DNA of 64,000 bases from Gammaproteobacteria bacterium (GTDB lineage: Bacteria; Pseudomonadota; Gammaproteobacteria; Ga0077536): NCBI GenBank assembly GCA_020849475.1, contig JADLGE010000079.1, forward strand, positions 62,001 through 126,000, in the 5' to 3' direction. This document shows positions 1 through 9,194 of the stretch, in pieces (position 1 is the first letter of the stretch; each line of letters begins with the position of its first letter). The position numbers were made by a program, and so were the translations under genes. The notes beneath the pieces are model-generated. The model did no database searches. It had not been told where the DNA came from and worked only from the letters and a program-made list of their open reading frames with translations.

Positions 1-1
1 C

Positions 2-667
<666 letters not shown>

Positions 668-684
668 GCGGGAAGGGCAGTGAC

Positions 685-2091
685 ATGAGCGACTTGCTGG
701 CAGCGATAAAGAGCGTATTGACCGACGGCGACGTGTTGTCGGGCCGTGATGCCACCGAGCGCCTGGCGGGCATCTGGCGCAGCGACACCATCCAGGCCGA
801 GATCATCGTGCGGCCGACTTCCACCGCGGAAGTCGCGGCGGTGATGAAGCTCTGCCATGCGCGCAACCAGCACGTGGTGGTGCACGGCGGCCTGACCGGC
901 CTCGTGCACGCCGGCGATACGCGCAGCAGCGATGTCGTGATCTCCACCGAGCGCATGAACCGCATCGAGGAACTCGACACCCTGGGCCGCACCATGACGC
1001 TGCAATCGGGTGTGCCGCTGCAGCTGGTGCATGAAGCGGCCGAAGCCGCCGGCCTCATGTTTCCGGTCGATCTCGGCGCGCGTGGTTCGTGCCAGATAGG
1101 CGGCAACGTTTCGACCAATGCCGGCGGCCTGCGCGTCATTCGCTATGGCATGACGCGCGACAACGTGCTGGGTCTGGAAGCGGTGTTGAGTGACGGCAGC
1201 GTGGTGTCGTCGATGAATCACATGCTGAAGAACAATTCAGGCTACGACCTGAAACATCTGTTCATCGGTTCGGAAGGCACGCTCGGCATCGTCACGCGCC
1301 TGGTGCTGCGCCTGCGCAGCGCCTTGCCGGCACGGCACACGGCGCTGGTCGCGTTTCCGGAGTTCAGCGCGGTGCTGAAATTCCTGTCCTATGTCGATGG
1401 CGCGTTGTCCGGCAACCTGTCGGCCTACGAAGTGATGTGGCCTGACTTCTTTCTCTACCAGCGTGACAAGGTCGGCGGCGCGGCGACGCAAATCGGCGAC
1501 GAGCATCCGTTCTACGCCATCGTCGAAAGCCTTGGCGCCGATCAGGAACGCGAAGCGGACGTATTCGAAGCGGCGCTCATGCGCGCCCACGAAGAAGGCC
1601 TGCTGGCCGATGCGCTGGTCGCCAAGTCCGGCGCCGAGAGCGCCGCCATCTGGCGCATCCGCGATGAAGTCGAGCATCTGTTCAAGCTCGGCCAGGTGAT
1701 GTTTTTCGATGTCAGCTTGACCACCGCACCGATGGCCGACTACGTGGCCGAAGTGCGAGCGCGCGTGAATGCGCTGCCGTTCGACGGACACTTCTTCGCC
1801 TATGGCCATCTTGGTGACGGCAACCTGCATTTTTCGGTGGCGCTCGATGGCGACCTCGAAGTGCACCGTCACGCCATCGAAGAGGCGGTCTACGTACCCT
1901 TGCGCGCGCTCGGCGGCTCGGTGTCGGCCGAGCACGGTATCGGCCTTGAGAAGCAGCCGTGGCTGGGTATTTCGCGCAGCGATACCGAGCTCGCGCTGAT
2001 GCGGCGCCTCAAGCATGCCCTCGATCCCAAGGGGCTGCTCAACCGTGACAAGATTTTTACCTACGACGGCGAGCAGTTGCCGTCTCGGTAA
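685..2091 (+). CDS. FAD-linked oxidase, D-2-hydroxyacid (D-lactate/glycolate) dehydrogenase GlcD/DLD family
   Basis: This 468-residue flavoprotein should oxidise a D-2-hydroxy acid to the 2-oxo acid and pass electrons to quinone or a carrier. The N-terminal half is an FAD-binding type 4 (PCMH) domain: the segment near VVVHGGLTGLVHAGDT, then GSCQIGGNVSTNAGG and GSEGTLGIVTRL. The C-terminal half is the FAD-oxidase C domain, with GHLGDGNLHFSV and EHGIGLEK motifs. I chose the ATG at 685, which follows a GGAAGG ribosome site and begins MSDLLAAIKSV; the longer frame from 631 would overlap metY. The exact substrate cannot be read from the sequence. The next gene is a glutamine synthetase-like ligase on the same strand, separated by REP elements. 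Confidence 0.85.
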   Translation: MSDLLAAIKSVLTDGDVLSGRDATERLAGIWRSDTIQAEIIVRPTSTAEVAAVMKLCHARNQHVVVHGGLTGLVHAGDTRSSDVVISTERMNRIEELDTLGRTMTLQSGVPLQLVHEAAEAAGLMFPVDLGARGSCQIGGNVSTNAGGLRVIRYGMTRDNVLGLEAVLSDGSVVSSMNHMLKNNSGYDLKHLFIGSEGTLGIVTRLVLRLRSALPARHTALVAFPEFSAVLKFLSYVDGALSGNLSAYEVMWPDFFLYQRDKVGGAATQIGDEHPFYAIVESLGADQEREADVFEAALMRAHEEGLLADALVAKSGAESAAIWRIRDEVEHLFKLGQVMFFDVSLTTAPMADYVAEVRARVNALPFDGHFFAYGHLGDGNLHFSVALDGDLEVHRHAIEEAVYVPLRALGGSVSAEHGIGLEKQPWLGISRSDTELALMRRLKHALDPKGLLNRDKIFTYDGEQLPSR

Positions 2092-2109
2092 GCGCTCGGG
2101 AATCGCTCT

Positions 2110-2161
2110 GTCGGTGCGACTTCATTCGCACGTTTGAATGTCAGACTTCAGTCTGACATTC
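2110..2161. repeat. Two abutting REP elements: class B (2110-2135) then class A (2136-2161)
   Basis: The first 26 nt read head GTCGG, stem TGCGACT, centre TC, stem ATTCGCA with one mismatch, then CGTTT. The next 26 nt are a perfect 12-bp inverted repeat around TC: GAATG and stem TCAGACT, TC, stem AGTCTGA and CATTC. The two units touch without a gap. The class A unit contains an ATG (2138) that opens the frame of the downstream gene and gives a spurious MSDFSLTF peptide. Confidence 0.85.
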
Positions 2162-2179
2162 GGGCAGGCCAACCCGCTT

Positions 2180-2205
2180 CAATGTGCGATTGAATTCACG
2201 CCCGG
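2180..2205. repeat. Degenerate class B REP element
   Basis: The segment has the tail-plus-stem side CAATG TGCGATT GA of a class B element in reverse orientation, followed by ATTCACG instead of the expected AATCGCA. It is probably a decayed copy. It lies between the REP pair at 2110-2161 and the likely start of the ligase gene at 2216. Confidence 0.4.
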
Positions 2206-2215
2206 GGCCACGCTC

Positions 2216-3565
2216 ATGACCGTCTTTCGCGCCTCCGACCCCGCCGCGCTGCTCGGCGAAATCGCGGCGCGCGCATTGACCCACATCTCCATCGGCTGTC
2301 TCGACTGGGATGGCCGCCTGCGTGCCAAGCACTACAGCAGCGCATCGCTCAACGCGGCGCTGGCCACGGGCATGGCCATGACCACCACGATATTCGCGCA
2401 GGACATCGCCGACACGCCGATAGCGCTCGGCCCGTTTGAAGATGCCGCGGGCGGCTATCCCGACGGTCATCTGCAACTCGATGTCACCAGCTGGCGTGAC
2501 GCGCCTTTCGAAGCGGGCGGCGCCGGGCTCTTGCTGTTTGGTGAATTCAAGCCGCCTTACGACGCCTTCTGCCCGCGCGCGCAGCTACGCGCTGAGCTCG
2601 CGCGCTTGGCGGCGTTCGGCTTTGAAGTGCAGGGTGGCTACGAGCTCGAATTTCGGCTGCTCGATGAAAGCGTCATGAGCCTCACGCGCAAGTCAGCTGC
2701 GGAGCTCGCGTTTGCGCCTGCGTTTGAACGCATGTACGGCTGGGTCGATCAGGTGGCGAGCAGCGCGTTCGTGCACGCGCTGGAACAATGGGCCGCGCGC
2801 ATGGACGTGCCCATCGCCGCCGTGCATCACGAGTTCAAAGGCATGGTCGAGTTGTCGCTGGCCAAGGCCCACGGTCTCGCCATTGCCGACAATGCGCTGC
2901 TGGCGCGCAGCCTCGCCGCGATCCTCGCGGCGCGCGAGCAGCGCCTCGCCTGTTTCATGCCGCGCGTGGCGCCCGGTATGCAAAGCGCCGGCGCGCATTT
3001 GAACCTGTCGCTGTGGCGGCACGGCGAGAATGTGTTTTTCACTGAGCCTGGCGTGCGCGCCGCCTTCATTGCCGGCTTACAGGCTGCCGTGCCCGGGTTG
3101 TTCGTGCTGTGTGCGCCGACCATCAATGCCTACAAGCGCTTCGCGCCCGACAGTATTGCACCGGCGCGCAATACCTGGGGCATCAACAACAAAACGGTCG
3201 CCTATCGGGTTGTCGATGACGACGCCGCCCACGCGCGGCTCGAAATCCGGGTGCCGGGCGCCGACGTCAATCCCTACCTGGTGTTGACCGCGATGCTGGC
3301 AGCAGGGCGACGCGGCATCGAACGCAATCTCACACCGACCGCGCCCTGCGCGGCCGATGCCGCCGAGGTATCCGCGCCCGCCGCGGCGCCGTTCCCGCGC
3401 GACCTCGCCGCCGCGACCGCCGCCTGGCGCGCATCCGCGATGGCATCGAGTGTTTTCGGTGATGCATTCGTCGATGCCTATGCACGCAGTCGTGAATGGC
3501 AGTTGCAGCGTTTCGCGCAGGCCGTTACCGATTGGGAACTGCAGCACTATGCGCGCAGCCTGTGA
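2216..3565 (+). CDS. Glutamine synthetase family protein (gamma-glutamyl amine/amino-compound ligase-like)
   Basis: The protein has 449 residues from the ATG at 2216 (MTVFRASDPAALL). It has the glutamine synthetase N-terminal beta-grasp region followed by the catalytic domain. Visible motifs are YELEFRLLD, the metal/ATP segment GMQSAGAHLNLSLW, NAYKRF, and the arginine-rich RNTWGINNKT and ARLEIRVPGADVNPYL. The family ligates glutamate to ammonia or an amine using ATP. Lack of bacterial GlnA details and the gene context (hydroxyacid dehydrogenase, thioesterase, gamma-glutamyltransferase) favour a PuuA-like gamma-glutamyl ligase over housekeeping glutamine synthetase; that is inference. A longer frame begins at 2138, but its first residues are encoded by REP sequence, so I reject that start. 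Confidence 0.8.
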   Translation: MTVFRASDPAALLGEIAARALTHISIGCLDWDGRLRAKHYSSASLNAALATGMAMTTTIFAQDIADTPIALGPFEDAAGGYPDGHLQLDVTSWRDAPFEAGGAGLLLFGEFKPPYDAFCPRAQLRAELARLAAFGFEVQGGYELEFRLLDESVMSLTRKSAAELAFAPAFERMYGWVDQVASSAFVHALEQWAARMDVPIAAVHHEFKGMVELSLAKAHGLAIADNALLARSLAAILAAREQRLACFMPRVAPGMQSAGAHLNLSLWRHGENVFFTEPGVRAAFIAGLQAAVPGLFVLCAPTINAYKRFAPDSIAPARNTWGINNKTVAYRVVDDDAAHARLEIRVPGADVNPYLVLTAMLAAGRRGIERNLTPTAPCAADAAEVSAPAAAPFPRDLAAATAAWRASAMASSVFGDAFVDAYARSREWQLQRFAQAVTDWELQHYARSL

Positions 3566-3661
3566 AGGCCGCGGCGCTGAGATTGCAATCGGCGGAATCG
3601 GCTGCTTCAATGCCGGGCCCGGCCAGCCCCTGCATTGATCGATAGCGAACCCCAGCAAAAC

Positions 3662-4156
3662 ATGTCGCCAGCCCCCGTCCCCACGCCTTACATCGGTTAT
3701 TCCCTGGTCAAGCCCGCGTGGCTCGACGCCAATGGCCACATGAACGTCGCGCACTACGTGTCGGCCTACGACGACGGCAGTTGTCCGATGTTCGATGACT
3801 TTGGCTTAGGCTGGGACTACACCCACGAAGGCGTAGGCTCGATGTTCATGGTCAGCTCCAGCATCGACTTTCGCCGTGAACTCATGGCCGGAGACCCGCT
3901 GGAAATGAGCACGCTGCTGCTCGGCTATGACCGCCGTCGCGTGCACATCTACCAGGAGCTCTATCATCGCGAGCAGCGATATCTGTCGGCGCAGGCGGAA
4001 TTCGTATTCCTGCATATCAGCTTTGCCACGCGTCGCGCGTCGGTGATGCCGGAGTCATCCTTGCAGCGCCTGGCCGAGATCGCGGCCGTGCATGACCGCG
4101 TGCCGCGTCCGGCCTTTGTCGGCCGCGCCATCGGCCTCGACTGGAAGCCCGCCTGA
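3662..4156 (+). CDS. Acyl-CoA thioesterase-like protein (4HBT hot-dog fold)
   Basis: The protein has 164 residues from the ATG at 3662; a TTG at 3635 would add nine residues. The N-terminal segment WLDANGHMNVAHYVSAYDD matches the active-site region of the 4-hydroxybenzoyl-CoA thioesterase superfamily, in which the conserved aspartate and the DxNxHMN pattern lie at the start of the hot-dog helix. The family hydrolyses acyl-CoA thioesters in the cytoplasm. Similar proteins occur beside carnitine and betaine catabolic genes. No strong ribosome site is visible. It sits between the glutamine synthetase-like gene and the gamma-glutamyltransferase on the same strand, and its TGA (4154-4156) overlaps the region where the next gene must begin. 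Confidence 0.7.
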   Translation: MSPAPVPTPYIGYSLVKPAWLDANGHMNVAHYVSAYDDGSCPMFDDFGLGWDYTHEGVGSMFMVSSSIDFRRELMAGDPLEMSTLLLGYDRRRVHIYQELYHREQRYLSAQAEFVFLHISFATRRASVMPESSLQRLAEIAAVHDRVPRPAFVGRAIGLDWKPA

Positions 4157-4221
4157 AGAGTCAGGCGCCCATCGTTGCGCGGCATGGTGCGGCGGCCACC
4201 AGCCAGCGGCTTGCGTCCGAG

Positions 4222-5793
4222 GTGGCCGTCGAATTACTCAAGGCCGGCGGCAGTGCCGTCGATGCGGCGCTCGGCGCCAATGCGCTGCTGAGTCTCATCG
4301 AGCCGCACATGTGCGGCCCGGGCGGCGATTTGTTCGCGCTGGTGTGGGAACCGACCCAGCGCTGTCTGCACGGATTGAACGCCAGCGGCCGGGCGGCGGT
4401 TGACCTCGACCTCGAGTCATTGCGCGGCCGTCTGCACAGCGCCGCCACGATTCCCATGCACAGTCCGTACGCCATGACCGTACCGGGCGCGGTGCGCGGC
4501 TGGCAGGCTTTGCACGAACGCTTTGGCCGACTGCCGCTCGCCGACATCTACGCGCCGGTGATAGCGCACGCCACCCACGGCGTCGAGATCGGGCCGGCCA
4601 CGGCCGCGTGGTGGGGACATTGCGCGGCCGCCGTGCTGAGTTCGGAACTGGGTCCCTTGGCGCAAGGCTTCAAGCAGGTCTTCACCCGTGACGGTGTCGC
4701 GCCGGTTGCCGGCACGCGCTTCTGCAATCCGGCGCTGGGAGCGACCTATGCGCGCATCGCCGCGCGTGGCTTCGACGATTTCTATCAGGCTGAGCTCGCC
4801 GCACAGCTGTGCACTTATCTCGCCGCCTGCGATTCACCGTTCACCGCCGCCGACTTCGCGGCCGCGCGCGCCGAGTGGGTGACGCCCATCACCACCCGCT
4901 ATCGCGGCTACGATGTCTACGAACTGCCGCCCAACGGCCAGGGCCTCGCGGTGTTGCAGATGTTGAACATGCTCGAGACCTTGCCGCTCACGGGCGGCGC
5001 GCCCGACAGTCACGACTACTGGCACGCCTTCATCGAAACCAAGAAGCTCGCCTTTGAAGACCGGGCGCGCTTCTATGCCGACCCAGCTTACAGCGACGTG
5101 CCCATCGCGGCCTTGGCCGACAAGGCCTACGCCGCGCAGCGCATGGCAAGTGTCGGCCTGCGCGCCAACCAGGCGCCGCGTGCCGGTGCGCCCGGCATCG
5201 CACTGGGCGACACCACCTATCTCACGGTCGCCGATGAGAGCGGCATGATGGTGTCGCTGATCCAGAGCATCTTCCAGGGCTTCGGCTGCGGTCTGGCGTC
5301 GCCGGCGCTGGGCTTCGCGCTGCAATGCCGGGGCGCGGGCTTCACGCTCGAGGCCGATCTCCCCAACAGCTATGCGCCCGGCAAGCGTCCGTTCCACACC
5401 ATCATTCCGGCCATGGTGATGCGTGACGGTGCGCCCTATATGGCCTTCGGCGTGATGGGCGGTGACGTGCAGCCGCAGGGTCAGGTGCAGGTGCTGGTCA
5501 ACCATCTCGATTTCGGCATGGACATCCAGGCTGCTGGCGCCGCGCCGCGCATGCGCCACGACGGTCTGAACAACCCCAGCCAGGCGCGCGAGTCCGATGG
5601 CGGCGTGGTGCTGCATGAGGCGGGTTTCTCATCTGAATTGCTGGCGGCGCTCGAAGCGCGCGGCCACGACCTGCAGCCCGCCACCCACCCGGTGCTGCAT
5701 TTCATGGGCGGCTACCAGTGCATACGGCGCACGGCGGCGGGTTGGGAGGCGGCCAGTGAACCACGTTTCGATGGCTGTGCGCTCGGCTATTGA
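4222..5793 (+). CDS. Gamma-glutamyltransferase (GGT) family Ntn-hydrolase
   Basis: The protein has at least 523 residues. Family signs are the N-terminal GGSAVDAALGANAL and EPHMCGPGGD segments and the self-cleavage and catalytic threonine region GDTTYLTVADESG, where the mature small subunit would begin at the second or first threonine. The C-terminal part shows FGVMGGDVQPQGQVQVL, typical of the family. There is no signal peptide, so it is probably cytoplasmic. The first ordinary start is GTG 4222, but conserved residues (ARHGAAATSQRLASE) are encoded upstream, from about 4171. The frame upstream is open to a TGA at 4093 and its only possible near-start is CTG 4153, which overlaps the thioesterase stop. 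GGTs transfer or hydrolyse gamma-glutamyl groups, which suits the nearby ligase. Confidence 0.85.
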   Translation: MAVELLKAGGSAVDAALGANALLSLIEPHMCGPGGDLFALVWEPTQRCLHGLNASGRAAVDLDLESLRGRLHSAATIPMHSPYAMTVPGAVRGWQALHERFGRLPLADIYAPVIAHATHGVEIGPATAAWWGHCAAAVLSSELGPLAQGFKQVFTRDGVAPVAGTRFCNPALGATYARIAARGFDDFYQAELAAQLCTYLAACDSPFTAADFAAARAEWVTPITTRYRGYDVYELPPNGQGLAVLQMLNMLETLPLTGGAPDSHDYWHAFIETKKLAFEDRARFYADPAYSDVPIAALADKAYAAQRMASVGLRANQAPRAGAPGIALGDTTYLTVADESGMMVSLIQSIFQGFGCGLASPALGFALQCRGAGFTLEADLPNSYAPGKRPFHTIIPAMVMRDGAPYMAFGVMGGDVQPQGQVQVLVNHLDFGMDIQAAGAAPRMRHDGLNNPSQARESDGGVVLHEAGFSSELLAALEARGHDLQPATHPVLHFMGGYQCIRRTAAGWEAASEPRFDGCALGY

Positions 5794-5872
5794 GCGCCGT
5801 CTCACGGTAGGCGAATCGGCCACCGCTCTTTAAAATGCGCGCTCCACTTCCCCCCGCAGCGCGCCAGCCATC

Positions 5873-7195
5873 ATGAAAGCAGCTCCCAAAATCGGTTTCG
5901 TCAGTCTCGGCTGCCCCAAGGCGCTGGTCGATTCCGAGCGCATCCTCACGCAGTTGCGCGTGGAGGGCTATGCCATTTCGCCGACCTACGAAGATGCCGC
6001 GCTGGTGGTGGTCAACACCTGCGGCTTCATCGACAGCGCCAAGCAGGAATCCCTCGACGCCATCGGCGAAGCGCTGGCCGAGAACGGCAAGGTCATCGTC
6101 ACCGGCTGCATGGGCGTGGATGAAAACAATATCCGCGAGCTGCATCCCTCGGTATTGAGCGTCAGCGGTCCACAGCAATACGAAGCGGTGCTGTCGGCGG
6201 TGCATGCCCATGCACCGATGACGCGTGAGCACGACCCCTTGACCGATCTCGTGCCGCCGCAGGGCATCAAGCTCACACCGCGCCATTACGCGTATCTCAA
6301 GATCTCCGAAGGCTGCAATCACACTTGCAGCTTCTGCATCATTCCCAGCATGCGCGGGCCGCTGGTCAGTCGCCCGATAGGCGAGGTGATGGACGAAGCA
6401 GAGCGCCTGGTCGCCGCCGGCGTGCGCGAACTGCTGGTGATCTCGCAGGACACCAGCGCCTATGGCCTGGACCTGCGTTATCGCACCGGCTTCTGGCAAG
6501 GCAAGCCGCTCAAGACCAGTTTTCAGGCGCTCAGCGCCGCGCTCGCCGAACTCGGTGTGTGGGTGCGCATGCATTACGTCTATCCCTATCCGCATGTCGA
6601 CGAAGTGCTGCCCTTGATGAGCGAGAACGGTCTTTTGCCCTATCTCGACGTGCCGTTTCAGCACGCCAGTCCGCGCATCCTGAAAGCCATGCGGCGTCCG
6701 GCGGCGGCCGAGAAAACCCTCGAGCGCGTGCAGGCCTGGCGCCGCGCGCAACCCGACATCACTTTGCGCAGCACCTTCATCGTTGGCTTTCCGGGTGAGA
6801 CCGACGATGACTTTGAAGCCTTGCTGGACTTCCTTCACGAAGCGCAGCTCGATCGCGTCGGATGTTTTCAGTATTCGGCGGTGGCGGGCGCCGCCGCCAA
6901 TCAACTGGCGGGTGCGGTGCCGGACGACGTCAAGCTCGAACGCTGGGAGCGTTTCATGGAAACCCAGGCCGAGATCAGCGCCGCGCGTCTCGCGCAGAAA
7001 ATTGGCCGCGAGATGACGGTGCTGGTCGACAGCATCGAAGATGAACTGGTGTTGGCGCGCAGCAGCGCCGACGCGCCGGAAATCGACGGCCAGGTGCGCA
7101 TCGATGGCGCTGCCCATCTGTCGCCGGGCGACATGGTGCGGGTGCGCATCATTGATTCCGACGACTACGATCTCGACGCCGAACTGCTGGATTAG
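5873..7195 (+). CDS. rimO: Ribosomal protein S12 methylthiotransferase RimO
   Basis: The protein has 440 residues, the normal RimO length. The N-terminal UPF0004 domain carries cysteines 14, 50 and 79 for one 4Fe-4S cluster (SLGCPK, NTCGF, TGCMG). The radical SAM domain carries the CxxxCxxC motif at 148, 152 and 155 (CNHTCSFC). A C-terminal TRAM domain runs to [11 protein letters not shown]. The enzyme adds a methylthio group to an aspartate of ribosomal protein S12. The start ATG at 5873 follows an AT-rich segment, CTTTAAAATG, that may hold a -10 box, so the gene probably has its own promoter. It is followed 29 nt later by a dehydrogenase gene. Confidence 0.96.
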   Translation: MKAAPKIGFVSLGCPKALVDSERILTQLRVEGYAISPTYEDAALVVVNTCGFIDSAKQESLDAIGEALAENGKVIVTGCMGVDENNIRELHPSVLSVSGPQQYEAVLSAVHAHAPMTREHDPLTDLVPPQGIKLTPRHYAYLKISEGCNHTCSFCIIPSMRGPLVSRPIGEVMDEAERLVAAGVRELLVISQDTSAYGLDLRYRTGFWQGKPLKTSFQALSAALAELGVWVRMHYVYPYPHVDEVLPLMSENGLLPYLDVPFQHASPRILKAMRRPAAAEKTLERVQAWRRAQPDITLRSTFIVGFPGETDDDFEALLDFLHEAQLDRVGCFQYSAVAGAAANQLAGAVPDDVKLERWERFMETQAEISAARLAQKIGREMTVLVDSIEDELVLARSSADAPEIDGQVRIDGAAHLSPGDMVRVRIIDSDDYDLDAELLD

Positions 7196-7224
7196 TCTCA
7201 ATCGCCCATCGACAGGACACACCC

Positions 7225-8100
7225 ATGAGCAAGGTCGCCTTCATCGGTCTCGGCAACATGGGCTATCCCATGGCCGGCCACCTGGGTAACGCCGGCCACT
7301 CGGTGACGGTCTTCAATCGCAGCGTCAGCAAGTCTGAACGCTGGTGCGCTGAATACCCCGGTCAGCGCGCGATGAGTCCGGCGCAGGCCGCGCAGGGCGC
7401 CGAACTGGTCTTCACCTGCGTCGGCAATGACGACGATCTGCGCAGCGTGGTATGCGGCGCCGATGGCGTGCTGGAATCCTTGTCCGTCGGCAGCGTGCTG
7501 GTCGATCACACCACGACCTCGGCCGAGGTTGCGCGCGAAGTGGCGGCTGCCTGTCAGGCGCGCGGCGTGGCCTTCATCGATGCACCGGTGTCGGGCGGTC
7601 AGGCTGGCGCCGTCAACGGTGTGCTGACGGTGATGTGTGGCGGCAGCGAACATGATTTCGAACGCGCGCGCCCGGTGATGAGCGCCTACGCACGCGCCTG
7701 CGCGCTGGTCGGCGCGGTCGGCGCCGGCCAGCTGACCAAGATGGTCAATCAGATCTGCATCGCCGGCGTGCTGCAGGGCCTCGCCGAAGGACTCAACTTC
7801 GGCCAGCGCGCGGGCCTCGACATGAACGTCGTCATCGAAGTAATCGCCAAGGGCGCGGCGCAGTCCTGGCAGATGGACAACCGCGCGGCGACCATGTGTC
7901 GCGGCGAATATGATTTTGGTTTTGCGGTCGACTGGATGCGCAAGGATCTCGGCATCGTGCTCGACGAAGCCGCGCGCAATGGCGCCGAGGTGCCGGTCAC
8001 CGCGCTGGTCGACGGCTATTACGCGCAAGTGCAGAAGCTCGGCGGCCGACGCTGGGATACGTCCAGCATCATCGAGGTGCTGCGTAAATCGTCGCAATGA
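7225..8100 (+). CDS. NAD(P)-dependent beta-hydroxyacid dehydrogenase, 3-hydroxyisobutyrate dehydrogenase family
   Basis: The protein has 291 residues. The N-terminal Rossmann fold carries GLGNMG at 8-13. The substrate-binding segment DAPVSGGQAGA is at 120-130 and the catalytic lysine is at 172 (GAGQLTKMVNQ). The C-terminal all-alpha dimerisation domain follows. The family oxidises 3-hydroxyisobutyrate, tartronate semialdehyde or related beta-hydroxy acids; the substrate here is open. The ATG at 7225 follows AGGACAC. It lies directly downstream of rimO on the same strand, and a REP pair starts 16 nt after its TGA, which may protect the transcript end. Confidence 0.9.
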   Translation: MSKVAFIGLGNMGYPMAGHLGNAGHSVTVFNRSVSKSERWCAEYPGQRAMSPAQAAQGAELVFTCVGNDDDLRSVVCGADGVLESLSVGSVLVDHTTTSAEVAREVAAACQARGVAFIDAPVSGGQAGAVNGVLTVMCGGSEHDFERARPVMSAYARACALVGAVGAGQLTKMVNQICIAGVLQGLAEGLNFGQRAGLDMNVVIEVIAKGAAQSWQMDNRAATMCRGEYDFGFAVDWMRKDLGIVLDEAARNGAEVPVTALVDGYYAQVQKLGGRRWDTSSIIEVLRKSSQ

Positions 8101-8116
8101 TTCTGGCGTTTGCCGT

Positions 8117-8188
8117 GAATCTCAGACTGAAGTCTGACCCACGACAGTCCCTGCCTTCTTCCGTGGGGCAGGCTTCAGTCTGACACTG
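8117..8188. repeat. Paired class A REP elements (BIME-like), 26 + 20 + 26 nt
   Basis: The left element (8117-8142) is in reverse orientation with perfect stem TCAGACT/AGTCTGA. The right element (8163-8188) has head GTGGG and a decayed left arm, GCAGGCT. The heads (CCCAC and GTGGG) face each other across exactly 20 nt. The unit sits between converging genes (7225-8100 plus and 8209-9042 minus) and could form a long hairpin or act as a bidirectional transcript end. Confidence 0.85.
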
Positions 8189-8212
8189 CTGTGCGAATAA
8201 ATTCGCACCTAC
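8187..8212. repeat. Class B REP element, reverse orientation
   Basis: The stem is TGCGAAT (8192-8198) and ATTCGCA (8201-8207) around AA, followed by CCTAC, which is GTAGG on the other strand. It overlaps the end of the class A pair by two bases and reaches the stop codon end of the XRE gene. Confidence 0.75.
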
Positions 8213-9042
8213 ACGGCCAGCTTTCTCAACATCGTTTCGGTCTCGGCGTCCTCGGGAAAGAAGGTCTCCACGCGAATCTCATCGGTGGTGATGTCGTAGG
8301 GCGTGCCGAACGTTGAAATCATGGTGACCAGGCGCAGCTCCACGCCGTCCTGCCCTAACACCAGGGGTAACAGCGGCGGCGCGCTGGCCAGCGGCGAGGT
8401 GACCGTCATCCAGTGCGCGGGGATGGTCGGGTCGTGGCGCAGTTCCTCGATGAAGGCCAAGGCCTTATCGTTGTTGGCCGCCGCCAGTTCGCGATATACC
8501 CGTTGCAGCATGAAGGGCCCGACTTCATCGAAATTGCGAATCAAGGGGCGCGCGCCGGCGGCATGAAAAACCAGGCGCAGAAGATTGGAGCGACCACCGG
8601 GACAGCACGCCGCCCATATCGAAGCCGGCTCAGCAAACAGGCCGAGCATTGCGCTGAACGCACGGTTCTCCAGCAGCAGGTCGTAATCACGATCGACCAC
8701 CACCGCCGGATAAGGATCGTGATGCTTGAGCATGCGCGTCAGCGCGTCCTGCACGGGCGCCATGTCGCGCTCCGACAGGCCGCGTTCGCGATAGAAGGGC
8801 GCGAAGCCGGCCGCCGTCAACAGGCTGTTGCGTTCGCGCAATGGCACCTCCAGCGCTTCGGCCAATTGCAGCACCATCTGCTGGCTGGGCCGCGCGCGGC
8901 CCGATTCGAGAAAGCTCAAGTGGCGTTGTGACACGTTGCTTTGCAGGGCGAGCTCGAGCTGACTCAGCCTGCGACCGGAGCGCCACTGACGCAACAGCGC
9001 GCCGAACGACATGTCGGGCAGGGTCAGGGTGATTTGCGACAT
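8209..9042 (-). CDS. XRE-family transcriptional regulator with MmyB-like ligand-binding domain
   Basis: The protein has 277 residues from the ATG at 9042 (MSQITLTLPDMSFGALL); frames open further upstream but lack a ribosome site. The N-terminal helix-turn-helix of the Cro/CI type covers about residues 12-67: LRQWRSGRRLSQLELAL, then SQRHLSFLESGRARPSQ. The C-terminal domain of about 180 residues, with ALTRMLKHHDPYPAVVVDR and FGTPYDIT, matches the MmyB-like ligand-binding domain found in XRE regulators of this size. The ligand is unknown. It is divergent from the gene at 9195, and a 9-bp palindrome (9099-9119) lies between them and is a candidate operator. Confidence 0.88.
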   Translation of the reverse strand: MSQITLTLPDMSFGALLRQWRSGRRLSQLELALQSNVSQRHLSFLESGRARPSQQMVLQLAEALEVPLRERNSLLTAAGFAPFYRERGLSERDMAPVQDALTRMLKHHDPYPAVVVDRDYDLLLENRAFSAMLGLFAEPASIWAACCPGGRSNLLRLVFHAAGARPLIRNFDEVGPFMLQRVYRELAAANNDKALAFIEELRHDPTIPAHWMTVTSPLASAPPLLPLVLGQDGVELRLVTMISTFGTPYDITTDEIRVETFFPEDAETETMLRKLAV

Positions 9043-9098
9043 GGGCAGCTCTCGGGCGCTGTGCGTGCCGTACAGCATAGCGGGCAACGGGCTCGTCA

Positions 9099-9119
9099 CA
9101 ATTACGCGCGGCGTAATTG
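9099..9119. promoter_or_regulatory. Perfect palindrome CAATTACGC-GCG-GCGTAATTG; candidate operator or third REP type
   Basis: The 9-bp arms are perfect with a 3-nt centre. It lies in the 152-nt divergent region between the XRE regulator (start 9042) and the DUF2834-like gene (start 9195), where an autoregulatory operator would be expected. On the minus strand it is preceded by GTAGG five bases away, the same head as the class B REP elements, so it could instead be a third REP variety. Confidence 0.45.
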
Positions 9120-9194
9120 CGCGCCCTACCTGCCGCGACCGATGGTATGACCACGCACAGCCAGTGCGCCCAATATCAAACCGGGAGTTTCGTC

